This document shows, one piece after another, positions 30,310 through 43,700 of a stretch of DNA of 64,000 bases. Every line of letters begins with the position of its first letter. The first letter of the stretch is position 1. The position numbers were made by a program, and so were the translations under genes. Source of the stretch: Agapetus fuscipes (taxonomy: Eukaryota > Arthropoda > Insecta > Trichoptera > Glossosomatidae); the NCBI GenBank assembly GCA_951799405.1, contig OX637332.1, forward strand, positions 28,124,832-28,188,831, read 5' to 3'. The notes under the pieces were generated by a model, which saw only the letters and a program-made list of their open reading frames with translations, ran no database searches and was not told the origin of the DNA.

Positions 30310-30605
30310 TAAGCTGCACATATAGAGCAACTCTTTACCGCGTTGTCTCCAAAGGGGTGGCAGATTTTGGCGTGTTTGTTTAAAAAAGGTATTTATGTGA
30401 TAAAGGATTTGAGGTTTTCTAGCTCCTCAGTGAAATGATTTTTTGTATTTCTTGTGACGGCTGAGTAAACCTAGCCAGTATCTGTATTTTGTATTTGAAA
30501 TAAACACCGAAACGGAAAATCATTTCTAACACCATCGGTGGGATTCGAACCCGGGCTCTCCGCATGGAATGCAAGCACTCTACCACTATGCTATGGCCTG
30601 GACTA
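30310..30605 (-). repeat. SINE-B, near full length
   Basis: In reverse: AAGCTGCACATATAGAGCAA, TGAGTAAACCTAGCCAGTAT, AAACACCGAAACGGAAAATC, B-box complement GGGATTCGAACCCGGGC, head complement ATGCTATGGCC. Confidence 0.82.
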
Positions 30606-31374
30606 AACGGATTAATTATTAATTCATGTAAATAAGAATTTACGATCTTACACCTATTACAGGACGTGCCTGAATAAACTGGCAAATGGCATTCCTCTTC
30701 ACAAATTTAATTAAAAACAAAATCAGTCCTCAACCTAAAGCTACTGAAAACAAAATTGCATTGTAGCTACATGCATGCCAAGATTCACGCTTTCTTCTGG
30801 ATGGGATTGTTCTCTATACCCCAATACATTTGCTAGCCAAGTCGTCAACCCAGTGCTTGTTTGGCTTATCTACCATATGATTCTCATAAGACCTTTAAAT
30901 TAAATTATCTAAGTAATCACATTGTCCACAATCTGAGCTAAAAAAAAACACGATAATGTGAGAGTTGTTTTTAATATTTTAATAATCAATTTCCAGCATT
31001 CATAAGACACATTAGTCCAGTGCACATACAAATATTGCTCATGTGAAATTACCTCTGTTGCAGTTAAGACAAACAAGCACTAAGGTGACGAGCTATAAAC
31101 GCAGACTACACAGGGGAAGAACGAGGAATGTCAGTTGAAGAACATTATTAGGAAATCAAAATTATAAATTTGAAATCATGGTTATTACACAAAGAATCGG
31201 AAATACCGCGTAAGCTGTGATAGCGACTGATGTTGCATTACAAATTTCGTAGGGGCTTAGATACACACAGATTTTACTTTTTTCTTACGAACTTATTTTC
31301 TTATTTTTGCTGGCATTCCTTGTTTTCCCCTGTAGTCTTCAAATAATAGGTCTCTTGCATGCCATAATGGAGGG
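30606..31374. other. No gene seen; contains a relative of the 4-kb MITE interior
   Basis: Between about 30,870 and 31,095, reversed blocks ATTCATAAGACACATTAGTC and ACAAATATTGCTCATGTGAA match the interior of the element at 3.9-4.3 kb. The signal-peptide exon of the transferrin gene was looked for here and not found. Confidence 0.45.
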
Positions 31375-31545
31375 GATGACCGAGGGGACCAACTCTAAGG
31401 GACGCCCACGCCAGGAGTAGATGGAGGACCTGTTGGTGGACGTGCGCTGCTCAACATATGCAGACCTTAAAAGAGCCGCACAAGACAGGGAAGAATGGAG
31501 GAGAAGAGTAAAAGAAATTGCTGCAAGCCAATCCTAGAATTGAAA
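31375..31545 (+). pseudogene. LINE reverse transcriptase C-terminal remnant
   Basis: MTEGTNSKGRPRQE, a stop, MEDLLVDVRCSTYADLKRAA then QDREEWRRRVKEIAASQS and a stop: the GRPR...DREEWRR closing block of a LINE protein. It lies just upstream of the first transferrin exon found, but is not part of that gene. Confidence 0.7.
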
Positions 31546-31654
31546 CTGGGGAAGAAGATGTCTTCAAATACATCTAATACATCACAGTTCTCTTTTTAGA
31601 ATTCTAAAAGTTTGTCTCATTTAATTCATACATTTTGTAATTTATTTGTTCCAG

Positions 31655-31763
31655 TGAGAGTATGTGTCGTTGAAGGAAAAGGTCTCTACAAGAAAGCAGG
31701 GCGCTACTGTCCAGTTTTGGAAAAGTCGGAAAGTGGAGTCGAATGCGTCATAGGTGTCGACAG
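31655..31763 (+). CDS. Tsf3: Transferrin exon a (N-lobe start)
   Basis: Acceptor TTTGTTCCAG, donor CAG/GTAACA. Encodes RVCVVEGKGLYKKAGRYCPV onward to ECVIGVDR, the first strand and conserved cysteine pair of an N-lobe. It starts two bases into a codon, so an upstream exon exists. Confidence 0.85.
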
Positions 31764-34700
31764 GTAACAAAATTGTTCTTTTTTGTAACAACAACATCAG
31801 GAGTAAACATTGTACAAGCTCAGTTGTTGTAAGCCAGTGGCAAATCAAGCAAGATCTAGTTGTTGTAAGTCTGGGTGAAACTTTAAATACAATCACACGA
31901 ACCGTCATCCTAGTACAAGGGCGACCCAAACACAATCTTATGTTATGCTATAAAGTCATGTGCAGTCCACTGTACAATTTATTTTGATTATTGAAGTGTT
32001 TTTTTTTCAATCTAATCTAAGTTACAAAGGTAGGTAACATTGGGGACTCACATTATAGGCATTTTTACAAGCAGACACGTATAAGTTCGCGTTTAAACAT
32101 TCCGCATGTGGACCTACAATATAAAAACCTAAATCTCAAATGAGCATACCCCCTGCAAATCTTGCCGACCCTTCCTGAAACAGGGGTGACATTGGCACAG
32201 TGAACCATTTTTTACAGTATGGGGGGGTCGGCCTCATACCAATCTAAAGCCAAAGAAAGTCCATCGATGTAAATGTCACACAGCAAAGCCGCTAAAATTG
32301 TGAATTCCAAAAAATAGTGAATAATATCTTAGATTTTGTAGGGTTTGGTTTAATAAAAAATAGTTTGATTTTAAATAATATCTTAATTTAAAAACACATT
32401 ATCCTCGGATCATACATGGATTAAATGTTTTGTGAATAATACTGAATGTTATATGCCATTAAATGTTGAAATATAAACCTCCCAAGTACACGTGTACCTA
32501 ACTTTTTAACTTCTCGCATTGCATACATTATATTTTGCAATCTATTATTGCAATATATTTTGCAAACAAAGCTCCATTGAGAGCTTGCACTCCTTTAGAA
32601 GTCAAGAAATGCAACAATGAGCGCAAAATGCATTTAGATTTAAAATTATGAGCAACATTTGAAAACAAAGCATGAGCCATTCTTTAAACTACAATTTATT
32701 TTGCAAAGCTAAAAGGTCTAATATTTATTTTCAGAATTTATTTGCCTTTATGAAATTCACACGTTTAGGTTCCATGTACTTGCATGCAATATTAAACTGG
32801 CATAGAAATATATTTGTGCAGTTAAGTCCATAGTGGCATAGTACGCAGAATAAATATGGCTAGTATTACTACCACGAATTTCACACATAAATCATGTTTT
32901 ACACTTTTGGATTTGAACTAAGAATATCCGTACAGAAAGAAAAAGCTTTCGAATAGAGTATTTGCAATAGTGAGGAATCTTTCAATTCATATTTCAAACC
33001 CATCACCTTTTTCATAAATTTCCATCTTTTACATCCCATTCTTGTGCAATTACCCCAATCTTATGCAGCCATACTTCTCTCGGTCTTCTCTTTCCTCTAA
33101 TCTCTTTCACATTTCCTATGCATATACAATTTGTAAGCCTTTCATCATCCATTCTTTTTACATCTCCAAAATATATCATTACATTATTTTGTACTTTTAC
33201 TTTCACATCCTCTTTCAATTTACATTTGTCTCTTAGACATTCATTCTTAACTCTATCTCTTAGAGCTACCTCACTAATTTAAAGTCATCAATCGATTCTT
33301 TTCTCGGTCTTACACTTTGTAATAATGTATAATGGAAATTTAATCTGTTTTTATTCTAGGCTGGATTGTCTGCGTCGTATATCAAAGGGTAGCGTGGACT
33401 TTGGTGTGTTTACTTCAGAGGACTTGTTGGCTGCAAGATGGGCAGACATAGATGTACTAGTCACAAACGAGCTGCGGTTTCATGACGGTGAATATTCTAT
33501 ACTACTTCTAAATTTATTTTATGAAAGAAAAAACAAATATGAATTCATAAAGCTAAATAAAAAACAATGTTTTTCTTTTTGAGTTGAGTTTAATAACTCT
33601 AGCGCTTTGGGAGTGTTAACACACCATTTTTGAGATAAAACTAAACTCAGAAAGAAAAAAAAAGTTTTGTTGTTTTGCTTTATTAATTTAAAACGAATCT
33701 TCACAAAGTCAATAACCAAACCCTTACACAAATCTAAATTCAATTTTAAAAAATATTTCAATTCTTCAGGTTAACAAAAAAGGTTTCTAGGCTTTCAAGG
33801 CAGGATTGATTTCCTTAAAATCCTTCTTTCGACCGTGAAAATTTTCTTTTAGAAAAAAGCTATGAACCACGATCCAGACTACGAAGAAAAAATTCAAGAA
33901 TTTGAAAACATTTCCCCATAAAAAACCATAAAGTAGGAAAAAAATAAACATAACATAACCGTCACATTAGATGTAGGTACAATGGCCTCGGAAATTTTTC
34001 GAATTTAGATTTATTTCTCGGCGAGCAAACGTCTATTTTGTATGCGACTGCCGTCCTTAGCAACAAATAAACATTCTCCTGGTTTGACTTTTCCCTAGGA
34101 ACCTGGCCATATGATGACATAATTTTGTACACGCTACTCGTGATCTAGCAACAATCCCACAAGGAGTGCCACCCGAGGTATGCTATTAGCTTCAGTAACA
34201 TCGAACCATTTACTTTTAGAGTCATGGGCACGCCTCTGACCTAGAGGTTCTTGTTTTGTCGTGCCGTTGTTTTCACTTCACGGGAAGGCCTTTCGCCACT
34301 TGAGAAAATATATAGCTTTGCATGAGCGTCCATGTGCTGTGGGTCCTTCTGACACATACATACAGGACGGGTACGAGGAGGGTTTGAGCATACATGCCGA
34401 TTCACGTGTGAACCTCATGCCAAAAAATTATGTTTGGATGAAAATGCCAAGTTAAACATTTGGGATTTCAAAATGTCTCGGTTGTTTTGTTGACGTATTT
34501 GAATATTTCATATTTTTACATCAAATTTTGTAAAAAAACTGGTAAAGGTTGTAAAGAAAATTAAATAAAAATAAGTAATAATAAAGTATATTTAGAAATC
34601 TAAATTTTGAGAACATCAGAATAGCTCTTTCAGAGCTTGATAGGATTACGGGTGAAGCTCTTTTTTTACAAAATATTTAAATATGTTGAACTAATCCATC

Positions 34701-37700
34701 AAAGATCTATCATCGGTTTGAAGGTCACATGGCTGACCTTCAGCTTGAACACAAAAGGGCCAAGGTTTGATCCCTGTGAAGGTTAAATGCATGTTATTAT
34801 TGATTTTTATTAGCCGCGTTCATAATGCTAGACATTTAATACGGGAAAAAAAGAAAATGAAATCATACAACAATTTATAATCTAAGTTGCCAAGATGATG
34901 ATTTAACTTGGTTCAATTAAAAAAAAACTCTTCTTTTTTTTCTCAATCTATTAATTCAAGATACGGTTATTAATTATGATACGTTACGCACACAGAGTGA
35001 CTTTTGCACTGTTTGGCTCGACAGCATTAACACAATTATTACGCTACAGACACCTTTGGCCCTTTTTTACAGCAGGCATAAAGATTGTTCTTGAAACATT
35101 GGAAGATTTTGCCAGAATTTTCTATTTAGAATATTTGTGTAAATACTCAAATATACTCGAACCAATACAAAGACAATTATTTAAGCACCTACATCTAAAG
35201 ACTTCACAAACACATTCACACCAGCTCATACAAACACACAAATACACATTCGTAACAATATGCAAACATTTACAATTCATATTAATCGCATGCCCACAAA
35301 CATAGACATGTGTAAGTTCGCGCTTACAAATGCTGCATGTGTACTTACAAATTCAAATCTAAGCCTCAAATGAAAATTAACCTTGAAACCTGCGGCGACC
35401 TTTCCTGAAACAGGGGTGGCATTGGCAAAGTGAACCATTTTTTACAGTAAAGGGGGTCAGCCTCATACCAACCTATAAATCAAGGAATACTGATGTTAAT
35501 ATCTGCTTGTGTCCAGGCAAAAATAGGTTGTCGAATTACACACATTTCAAAAATTAATAAAAATATCTAATTTACCCTTAATTTATTTTTGAACTCTGTA
35601 AAATAATGATTGGTGAAGTAAGAAAGAAGAAACGCAAGAGGCAAGTAAGATTGCCTAGAATAAAAGTAGAAAGGTTGAATGAAGAAAATGTGAAAGAGAA
35701 GTATGTATCAGAGCTCCACAAAATTTTAAGTGTGAGTGAACTTGAGAAGAGTGTGTGTGGAAAAGATATTGAAAGTATGTGGAAAGATCTGAAAGAAGGA
35801 ATGACTGAATGCGCTAAAAAAGCATGTGGGGTAACGAAAGGTGGAAGATTGAAAGGAGATGCCTGGTGGAATGATAGAGTAAAAGAAGCTGTGAAAGTTA
35901 AGAAGAAGTGTTATGAAAATTGGCTGAATGATAGAAATGATAGAAAGCTAGAAGACGAATATAAGATAGCTAAGAGAATGGCGAAGACTATAATTTATGA
36001 AAGCAAGATGAATGAACAAAAAAAGATTGATGAAAGGATTAACAGAAGTTTCACCGACAGTAAGAAGGAATTTTGGAGGTGGATCAATGCGGATAGAAAT
36101 AAATCTTCTGCATTGACCACTCCAGGAGTCAAAAGTGTTGCCGGTGAGATGGTATGGGAGAATGAAGAAGTATGCAAGAGATGGAAGAACTATTTTCAAG
36201 AAATTTTTGGTCAGGGTGAAAGAAGAATTTATGAACAGATAGATGAAGAGAATAAATTGAAGATTTTGAAAGAAGAATTGATAGTGTCTATTTCACGTCT
36301 GAAGAATGGGAAGTCTGCTGGATTTGATGGTATAAATGGTGAAATGTTGAAAGCAGGAGGTGAATGTGTGATAGATTGGATGTACGAATTATGTAAGCTT
36401 TGTGTGAATGCAGGAGTAGTACCGATGGATTGGAGGAAGGCAGTCATTGTTCCCATTTACAAAGGTAAAGGGGACAAAAAAGACTGTCAGAACTTCAGAC
36501 CAATCAGTCTACTCAGTATACCAGGAAAAGTCTTCTGTAAGGTGATCATAAAAAATGTGATTCTGACTACTAGTGAAAGGATTTCCGATATACAGTCCGG
36601 CTTTATGGCCGGTAGGGGCTGTGTTGATCAGATTTTTACTCTACGACAACTTGTTGAAAAACAATTGTCGGTGAGGGGAAAGCTGTTAACAGCCTTTGTA
36701 GATCTGGAAAAGGCTTTTGACTCAGTGGACAGAGGTATGTTATGGGATGTTTTGAAAGCATACGGAGTAAATGGGGCTCTCCTAGATGCGGTGCATGCGA
36801 ACTATGAAAATAGTATGGCATGTGTTCGTATTGATGGTGAGTATAGTGAATGGTTTGAAGTTTATAAGGGTGTGAGGCAAGGATGTGTGATGAGTCCATG
36901 GCTATTTAACATAGTCATGGACAAGTGTGTCAGAGATGCTAGTCTTAATGATTGTGGATTGATGATAGGAGAGAGCAAAGTGAGTGTTCTACTGTATGCA
37001 GATGATGCAGTTCTTGTATCTGATTCAGCAGTAGAATTGCAAACAATGCTCTCTAGATTGAATGAAGCTTTGTTAGGTAACCATTTGAAGTTGAATGCAA
37101 GTAAGACGAAAGTATTGATTTTTCAAAGAGATGATGAAAGTATGAATTATGAATTTAAAATTAATGGAATGAATGTTGATGTCGTAAATGAGTTTGTATA
37201 TCTGGGAAGTAAGTTTGAAAAAGATGGAAGAATGTCCGGTGAATTTTAAAGAAGAATAATGAAAGGCAGGTGTGTACTGGGTGCGACCGCTTGCATCGCC
37301 AGGAACCAAAATCTCTCAAAAAATGTTAGATTGGCGGTGCACGGTGGTATACTAGTGCCCACCTTGATGTATGGAAGTGAAGCCTGGACGGTGAGTGAAA
37401 GGGAAATTAGTAAAGTCCATACAGTAGAAATGGACTATCTAAGAAGTATGATTGGGAAAAAACGAAGTGACAGGGTGAGGAATGATTTTGTAAGAGAGGA
37501 ATGTGGTGTAAGGGAAAGTGTGAAAGTGAAGATTAAAAGAAGTATGTTAAGATGGTTCGGGCACATGGAGAGAATGAGTGATGAAAGATTGACGAAGAAA
37601 GTATATGTTGCTAGAATAGATGGATGTCGTGGAAGAGGAAGACCGAGAAAGGTATGGATGGACCAAATTTTCGAAATAGCGAGTGAATGGAATATCCAGA

Positions 37701-40700
37701 GTCATAATAAAAGGAGAGCTTGTATGAAAAAGGTTATGACTCTGGATGAAATGAAAGAAGTATGCAAGGACAGGAAGAAGTGGCGGCTAATCTGCAATGC
37801 TGATTTGTAATGTTGGTTTATTAGTTTGCTACATTTTTTTGCATAAGAAATTTTTGACTTTTTTTGTATAGATTTATTTTTAAGGTTTTGTTGTTTTTTT
37901 TCTTGTAAACTTAAATGTCATTTATTACTAGTATTCCTTGACTTATAGGTTGGTATGAGGCTGACCACCCATACTGTAAAAAATGGTTCACTTTGCCAAT
38001 GTCACCCCTGTTTCAGGGAATGTCGGCAGGAGTTGCAGGGCTTATGTTCATTTGAGTTTGGATTTTATTTGTAAGTACACATTCAGCATTTGTAAGCGCG
38101 AACTACACGTGTTTGTTTGTGGGCATACATCTGAGAGCTTTAAATGAATATATGCTTGTAACTTAGATTATAGATTATAGATTATAGTATTACCCTTTTG
38201 ACCTTTCTAAGTCTGTATATTTTATACAAAATATAAATTACAAGGAATTCAATATAAGTACGTAACTGTTTTTCCATACTTCAAAGCATTAATTTCATAC
38301 AGGACAAAAATACATTTATAAAGCATGATGGATAAAATAATTATTCAGAATATTCTCAATGAAACTAACATTTTCCATACCGGCTGGAAGCCTTTGACTG
38401 ATACTGAAACTTTTTTAATTAAAATTGCTGACGGTATTACTTTAAATCAAGTTTTTCCCGTTAGAGTTTTGTATCTCTTATCCTGAAAATACATAACATT
38501 ATTAAAGTAAGCATAGATTTTTGTTAGAAAAATAAAAGCATATTTATTTTCAAATTATTTATAGATTTTCATTTACTTATGGGTTGGTATGAGGCTGACC
38601 ATCAGTGGCAAAGGGTGCTATACAAGCCGGTTCCCATCGGCTTCGATTTTAAAATGATATAACAAAGTAGTTAAAAAATATAGGCATAAAGTAAAAAAAT
38701 ACATGTAAAACCAAAGAAACAGTACGTATTTTTTCCCCATTGAAACCATGCAGTCTACTTTATTATGATTTTTGCCTCATGTTAAACGGGAAACCGATGG
38801 GAATCGGCTTGTATGGCACCCTTCGCCACTGCTGACATTCCATACTGTACGAAAATGGTTCACATAGTCAATGTCACCGCTGTTTCAGGGAAGCTCGGCG
38901 AAAGTTGCATGGCTAATGTTCATTTGAGAATGGGTTTTTATATTGTAAGTCAACATGTGGCATGTGTAAGCGCGCACTTATATATGTCTGCTTGTGTAAA
39001 TGCGTGTAATATGAATATGAAATCTAATCTATCTTTGCAATTTACATTAGATATAGATTATAGATCCTACATAAAAAAAAATGATAAATTCTAAATTCCA
39101 GAAATATTAACTTGTTTGTACGTTTTAGAAAACTAACTGAATTTTACTTGTGAAACTGTTCCTTGACTTATAGGTTGGTATGCGGCTGACCACCCATGCT
39201 GTAAAAAATTATTCACTTTGCGAATGTCATCCTTATTTCAGGGAAGGATAGCAAGAGTTGCAGGGTGTATGTCCATTTGAGATTTGGATTTTTATGCTGT
39301 AGGTTCACATGCGGCATGTGCCAGCGCGAACGTGTACGTGTCTGCTTGTGAGAATGCATATAATGTGAATCCCCAATGCTGCACATCTTTGTATTTTAGA
39401 TTAGATTAGAAACTGTAAGAAATGATTACTTTTATATGATTGAATGTGATGGTTTCTTAAGAAAATATTTTGTTGTAAAAATGTGGTAGATTTATGAATT
39501 TATTATTTTTTGTGAACAAAAATTTGATGATGTTTCAGCACCGTTTGAATATGAGGTTGTTGCGTTGATTGACAACAAATCTGGAATAAAGAGCCTTGGC
39601 GATTTGGAAGGTTCACGGCTCTGTCATCCAGGATATGGATATGAAGCTGATTGGACAAATACCCTTGCAAATGTGAGTACCACTTGATTTTTTTTAAAAA
39701 CACACGGATTTAGGTTCCTATTTAAATTATTCTCGAATAGCATTTATCAGAAAAAAATGACAAATTGTATATTTTCTTTGGGAAGTATTTTTTCTTAATA
39801 TTATTACGAACTCATGGGCCCGATTGCGTGGCTTGCTTATGTGTGTGTGTGTGCCTCTAGTATAGTCTGCTGTGAGTTTGAATGTGTGCATGTGCCCAGA
39901 CACGTAATTGTTGGTATGCGTAACTACATAGAATAATATGGACTAATACAGAAGTGTGTGGTTCACTATAGAAGGGTCCGAAATATGTGAGAGACGGCCA
40001 TTTAGACGCTACATATTTGGACAGAAATTGTGTGAGAGACTAGTGTCGATTGAAACACTGAGCCGTGAAGTCTTATAGACTGTAAGAGCTGTAAATCAGT
40101 ACATTGTATACCGACGTTGTGTAAAATAAATCTTGAAAAATAAATTGCAGTTTGATTAAAAGAACTGAAATCATAACAATATTCTACTAAAGTTTTATCA
40201 ACCAATCTCTGAAAACCTGTTGATATCCTTGGAGTTCATCAAGGAGTATTTTGCTTGATGAACGTATTCTCTGATTATTCTTAGGCATCTGTTGAACCAG
40301 GATCGAAGTTATGGTCAAAGCGCCAAGCGTGACTCGAAACAGCGTTATTCTGTTCCGAATGCGCTAGTCAAGAACAGCGTCTTGACGTCTCATACATATA
40401 ATTATTATCAGATTTAAAAGGTTTCGTTACGGATTTTATCATGATTTTTCAGGACACAGAAAGCGCATAAATAAACACATAATAATATTATGGCTAATAA
40501 TATTTCACAAAACACGCAACTATTCCATAAGTTTCTTCATACTCTTAATTTGGATCAATATTTCTATCCCAGTTAGTGATGCTCGTTGAAATGTATTTAT
40601 TTTGCAGTACTTCGAGTCGACCATCATCCAACGAAGCTGCGACCCCAAACTGTCTTTGTTTGAAAACAGACTGCAAGCATCGTCCACGTTCTTTAGCGCT

Positions 40701-43700
40701 GCCTGCAAAGCAGGACCTTGGGTGGCAGACAGAATCAGAGACAAATCCCTCAGTAAGTATTTTTTAAAGATCGGTCCTTAGTCCAGTGGTAATACCTCAG
40801 ACTCGTGAATGGAAGGTTGTGGGTTCGAATCCCGGCGGAGCACAAAAAATGCACCGTATATATTTTCAAATTTGCTCTTCGCTGGGTTGAAAAAGTCATA
40901 AATCTTTACCAAAGACCGGTCATAAAAAGTTTCATCGAGCCTTACAGCAACTGGGTCTTTCTTGAGAATTGGCGCTTTGTAGCGACGACCAAGCTCGTAA
41001 AAAGTCGGGTCGATAGCTCAAGTTAGTAGAATGCTTGCATTCCATGCCGAGAGCAAGGGTTCGATCCCAAGGTGTACTCAGCCTTCGCAAGAAATGAGAA
41101 CCAGCCCCTTCGGGAGCTGGGAAACCCCCAGTTTAATTAATGTGGTTGGTGTGGGGCCGGTCTGCGTTGAAATAACGTAGTGCAGTGGTAACACTTCGGA
41201 CTCTTCGCTGGGATGAAAAATTCATAAACCTTTACCGAAGACCTGTCACTGAAAGGTACATCCAACCTTACAGCAACTGGGTCTTGCTTGAGAATTGGCG
41301 CTTTCAACAGCGACGACCAAGCTCGCAGAGGGCTCTTGACGTGTGATACACACAAAAACAGTGGTCACCGAATAAATCAGCCTTATTTATGATTTATATG
41401 AAAATTAGTTCTAAACTGAAAAACATTTTTTCTATATATTTTAGAGCTGCTATACCCTGACCTCTGCTCGCTGTGCTACGACTCGAGGTCCTGTTCCTCA
41501 GGAGACAAGTACTGGGGCAGGCGGGGACCTCTGCATTGTCTAACAGAAGAAGCGGGAAACGTAGCGTGGGCCAGACTGGATGACACAAGACTGCACTTTG
41601 GGGTGAGAAACGTAGATTCTTACAGCCCTTTCACATGAGAATCATTCTACCCAGATTAGACAAGAAAAAAAGCATTCATACATCCTCAATTCTCACACGC
41701 TACATGTCTGTTTACCCGGTAATTCATAGACAAACTATAGACATTATTTTCCCTTCGTGCGTGTTTGTCTTATGTTCATCATCATCGTCATCATCATCAT
41801 TGGCACGACAACCCGAGGTGGGTCTTGGACTCTCTCAGCAACCGATGCCAGCGCTGTCTATCCAACGTCTTTCTCCTCCAGTCCCACATTCCCAGTGCAC
41901 GGCAATCCGCCACCACTCCATCCAGCCATGTTGAACGTGGTCTTCCCACTGACCGGTGCCCCTCCGGGTTCATCATCACAATCGTCTTCTCCAGGCTCCG
42001 ATGGTCCATTCGCTGAATGTGCCCTTGTCTTATGTTCATCAGAGGTAATTTCACATGAGCAATATTTGCATGTGACCAATGTGTCTTATGAAAACTAGAA
42101 TTAATTTAAAAAAATAAAACAACTCTCACACTTCTTTTACGTTTTTTTTCTTAGCTCAAATTGTGAAGAATGTTATGCTTATGATCATTTCATTGAAAAA
42201 TTGTCTTTGAATCTATAATCTATAATCTAAGTTGCAAGGATATATTCATTCAAAGCTCTCAGATGTATGCCCACAAACAAACACGTGTAGTTCGCGCTTA
42301 CAAATGCTGATTGTGTGCTTACAAATAAAATCCAAACCTCAAATGAACATAAGCCCTGCAACTCTTGCCGACATTCTCTGAAACAGGGGTGAAATTGGCA
42401 AAGTGAATCAAATGGTAAATAAGGCAAACAAGCACTAGGAGGTCGATTAGACAAACCATAACCACTCCCGGCAGGATGTGTCTCGTCTCTAATGGGCCTA
42501 ATACAATGTTGAAAATCTTTGCTCACACCATACCTAATCTTGTTTTATATATTATATTTTCATTGATAAAGTGACATCGGCAAAGTGAACCATTTTTTAC
42601 ACGACCTATTGGTTGATAAAATCAGAAAAAAATGCGTGGACTTTCATTGTCGCTCTTATATACAGTATACTATACTCGTACTATCTTATATCCTATTGTT
42701 ATGATTTAGTTTGGGTTCTTTTAATCGAACTCTTCAATACTCTTTTCTCACCGATTTTTGTAATGTTTTGTACCTCTTTTAAAAGTATTTGCTGGTGATT
42801 TACCTTCTTTTCTTACTTTCAGCTTTCTGGTGGAGAGGCCACGGCAGACCCCGCTGGCTTTTCTTTCCTCTGCTCTGACGGCAGCATCCAGCCTATAACG
42901 AAGAAACGGCCTTGCGTGTGGATTGCCAAACCATGGCCCGTAGTGGCAGCCAAAAGGTCAAACAAATCATAAACTTAAACAACCTATTTCCTTTTTGGGA
43001 AGCTGCTATTTTGTAGCTAGAGATTTATTTTCGCCTCTACAGCGAAGACTATACTGATATCAGCATATCAATAGAATGGGAAACGATAGTATCCAATTAT
43101 AGTTCTTCAAGGGTCAGAAGTCCGGTCGACAGCTCAGTTATTAGAGTGCTTGCATTCCATGCCGAGATCCTGGGCTTGAATCCTACCAAGAGTGAAAGAA
43201 ATTATTTCCCGTTTTGGGTTTATTTCAAACCCAAAATAAAACAACGCCAACTTACTTAGCTTTCACAAGAAATTAGTAACAGCCCCCTCGGGAACTGGGA
43301 AACCCCTACTTCATCTGAAGTGGTTGGCTTAAGGTCGGCCCCTTATCTTTAAAAATAAATAGGTCCACATAATGTGTGGACTTCCAAGGTCGCTTTTTCA
43401 TATTCTATCCTATTTTATATTTTTAAGGCTACATCTGTTAACACATTGAAAGTTCATTGCATCATTTTATAAATTCAATACGGCAAGAAGTTACAATACA
43501 TGTGTAGCTAAGTTGCATTTTCAAGAGAGCGTTAACTAGCAGCCTGGATCACAGGAGGAAATAGCGACACAAACAGATCCACAGAATCTGTAAAAGGAAG
43601 ATAAAGTAAATGCTTCTCTGCATAGACTGATTGAGAATATTTTGCTGTCGCAGGAAATCGTCAGAGGCCGTGTTCAGCGTGGTGAGCGGACTATCTCACC

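Noticed and set aside
31375..31545. First exon of the transferrin gene
   Set aside because: It encodes the closing block of a LINE protein with internal stops and no signal peptide.
35262..38186. Inverted rep-C copies on both sides of the LINE as terminal inverted repeats of an RT-bearing DNA transposon
   Set aside because: Only this copy has the inverted arrangement. At 49-51 kb both rep-C copies are direct, and at 15.9 kb only the downstream one exists. With rep-C so dense, an upstream inverted copy is expected by chance.
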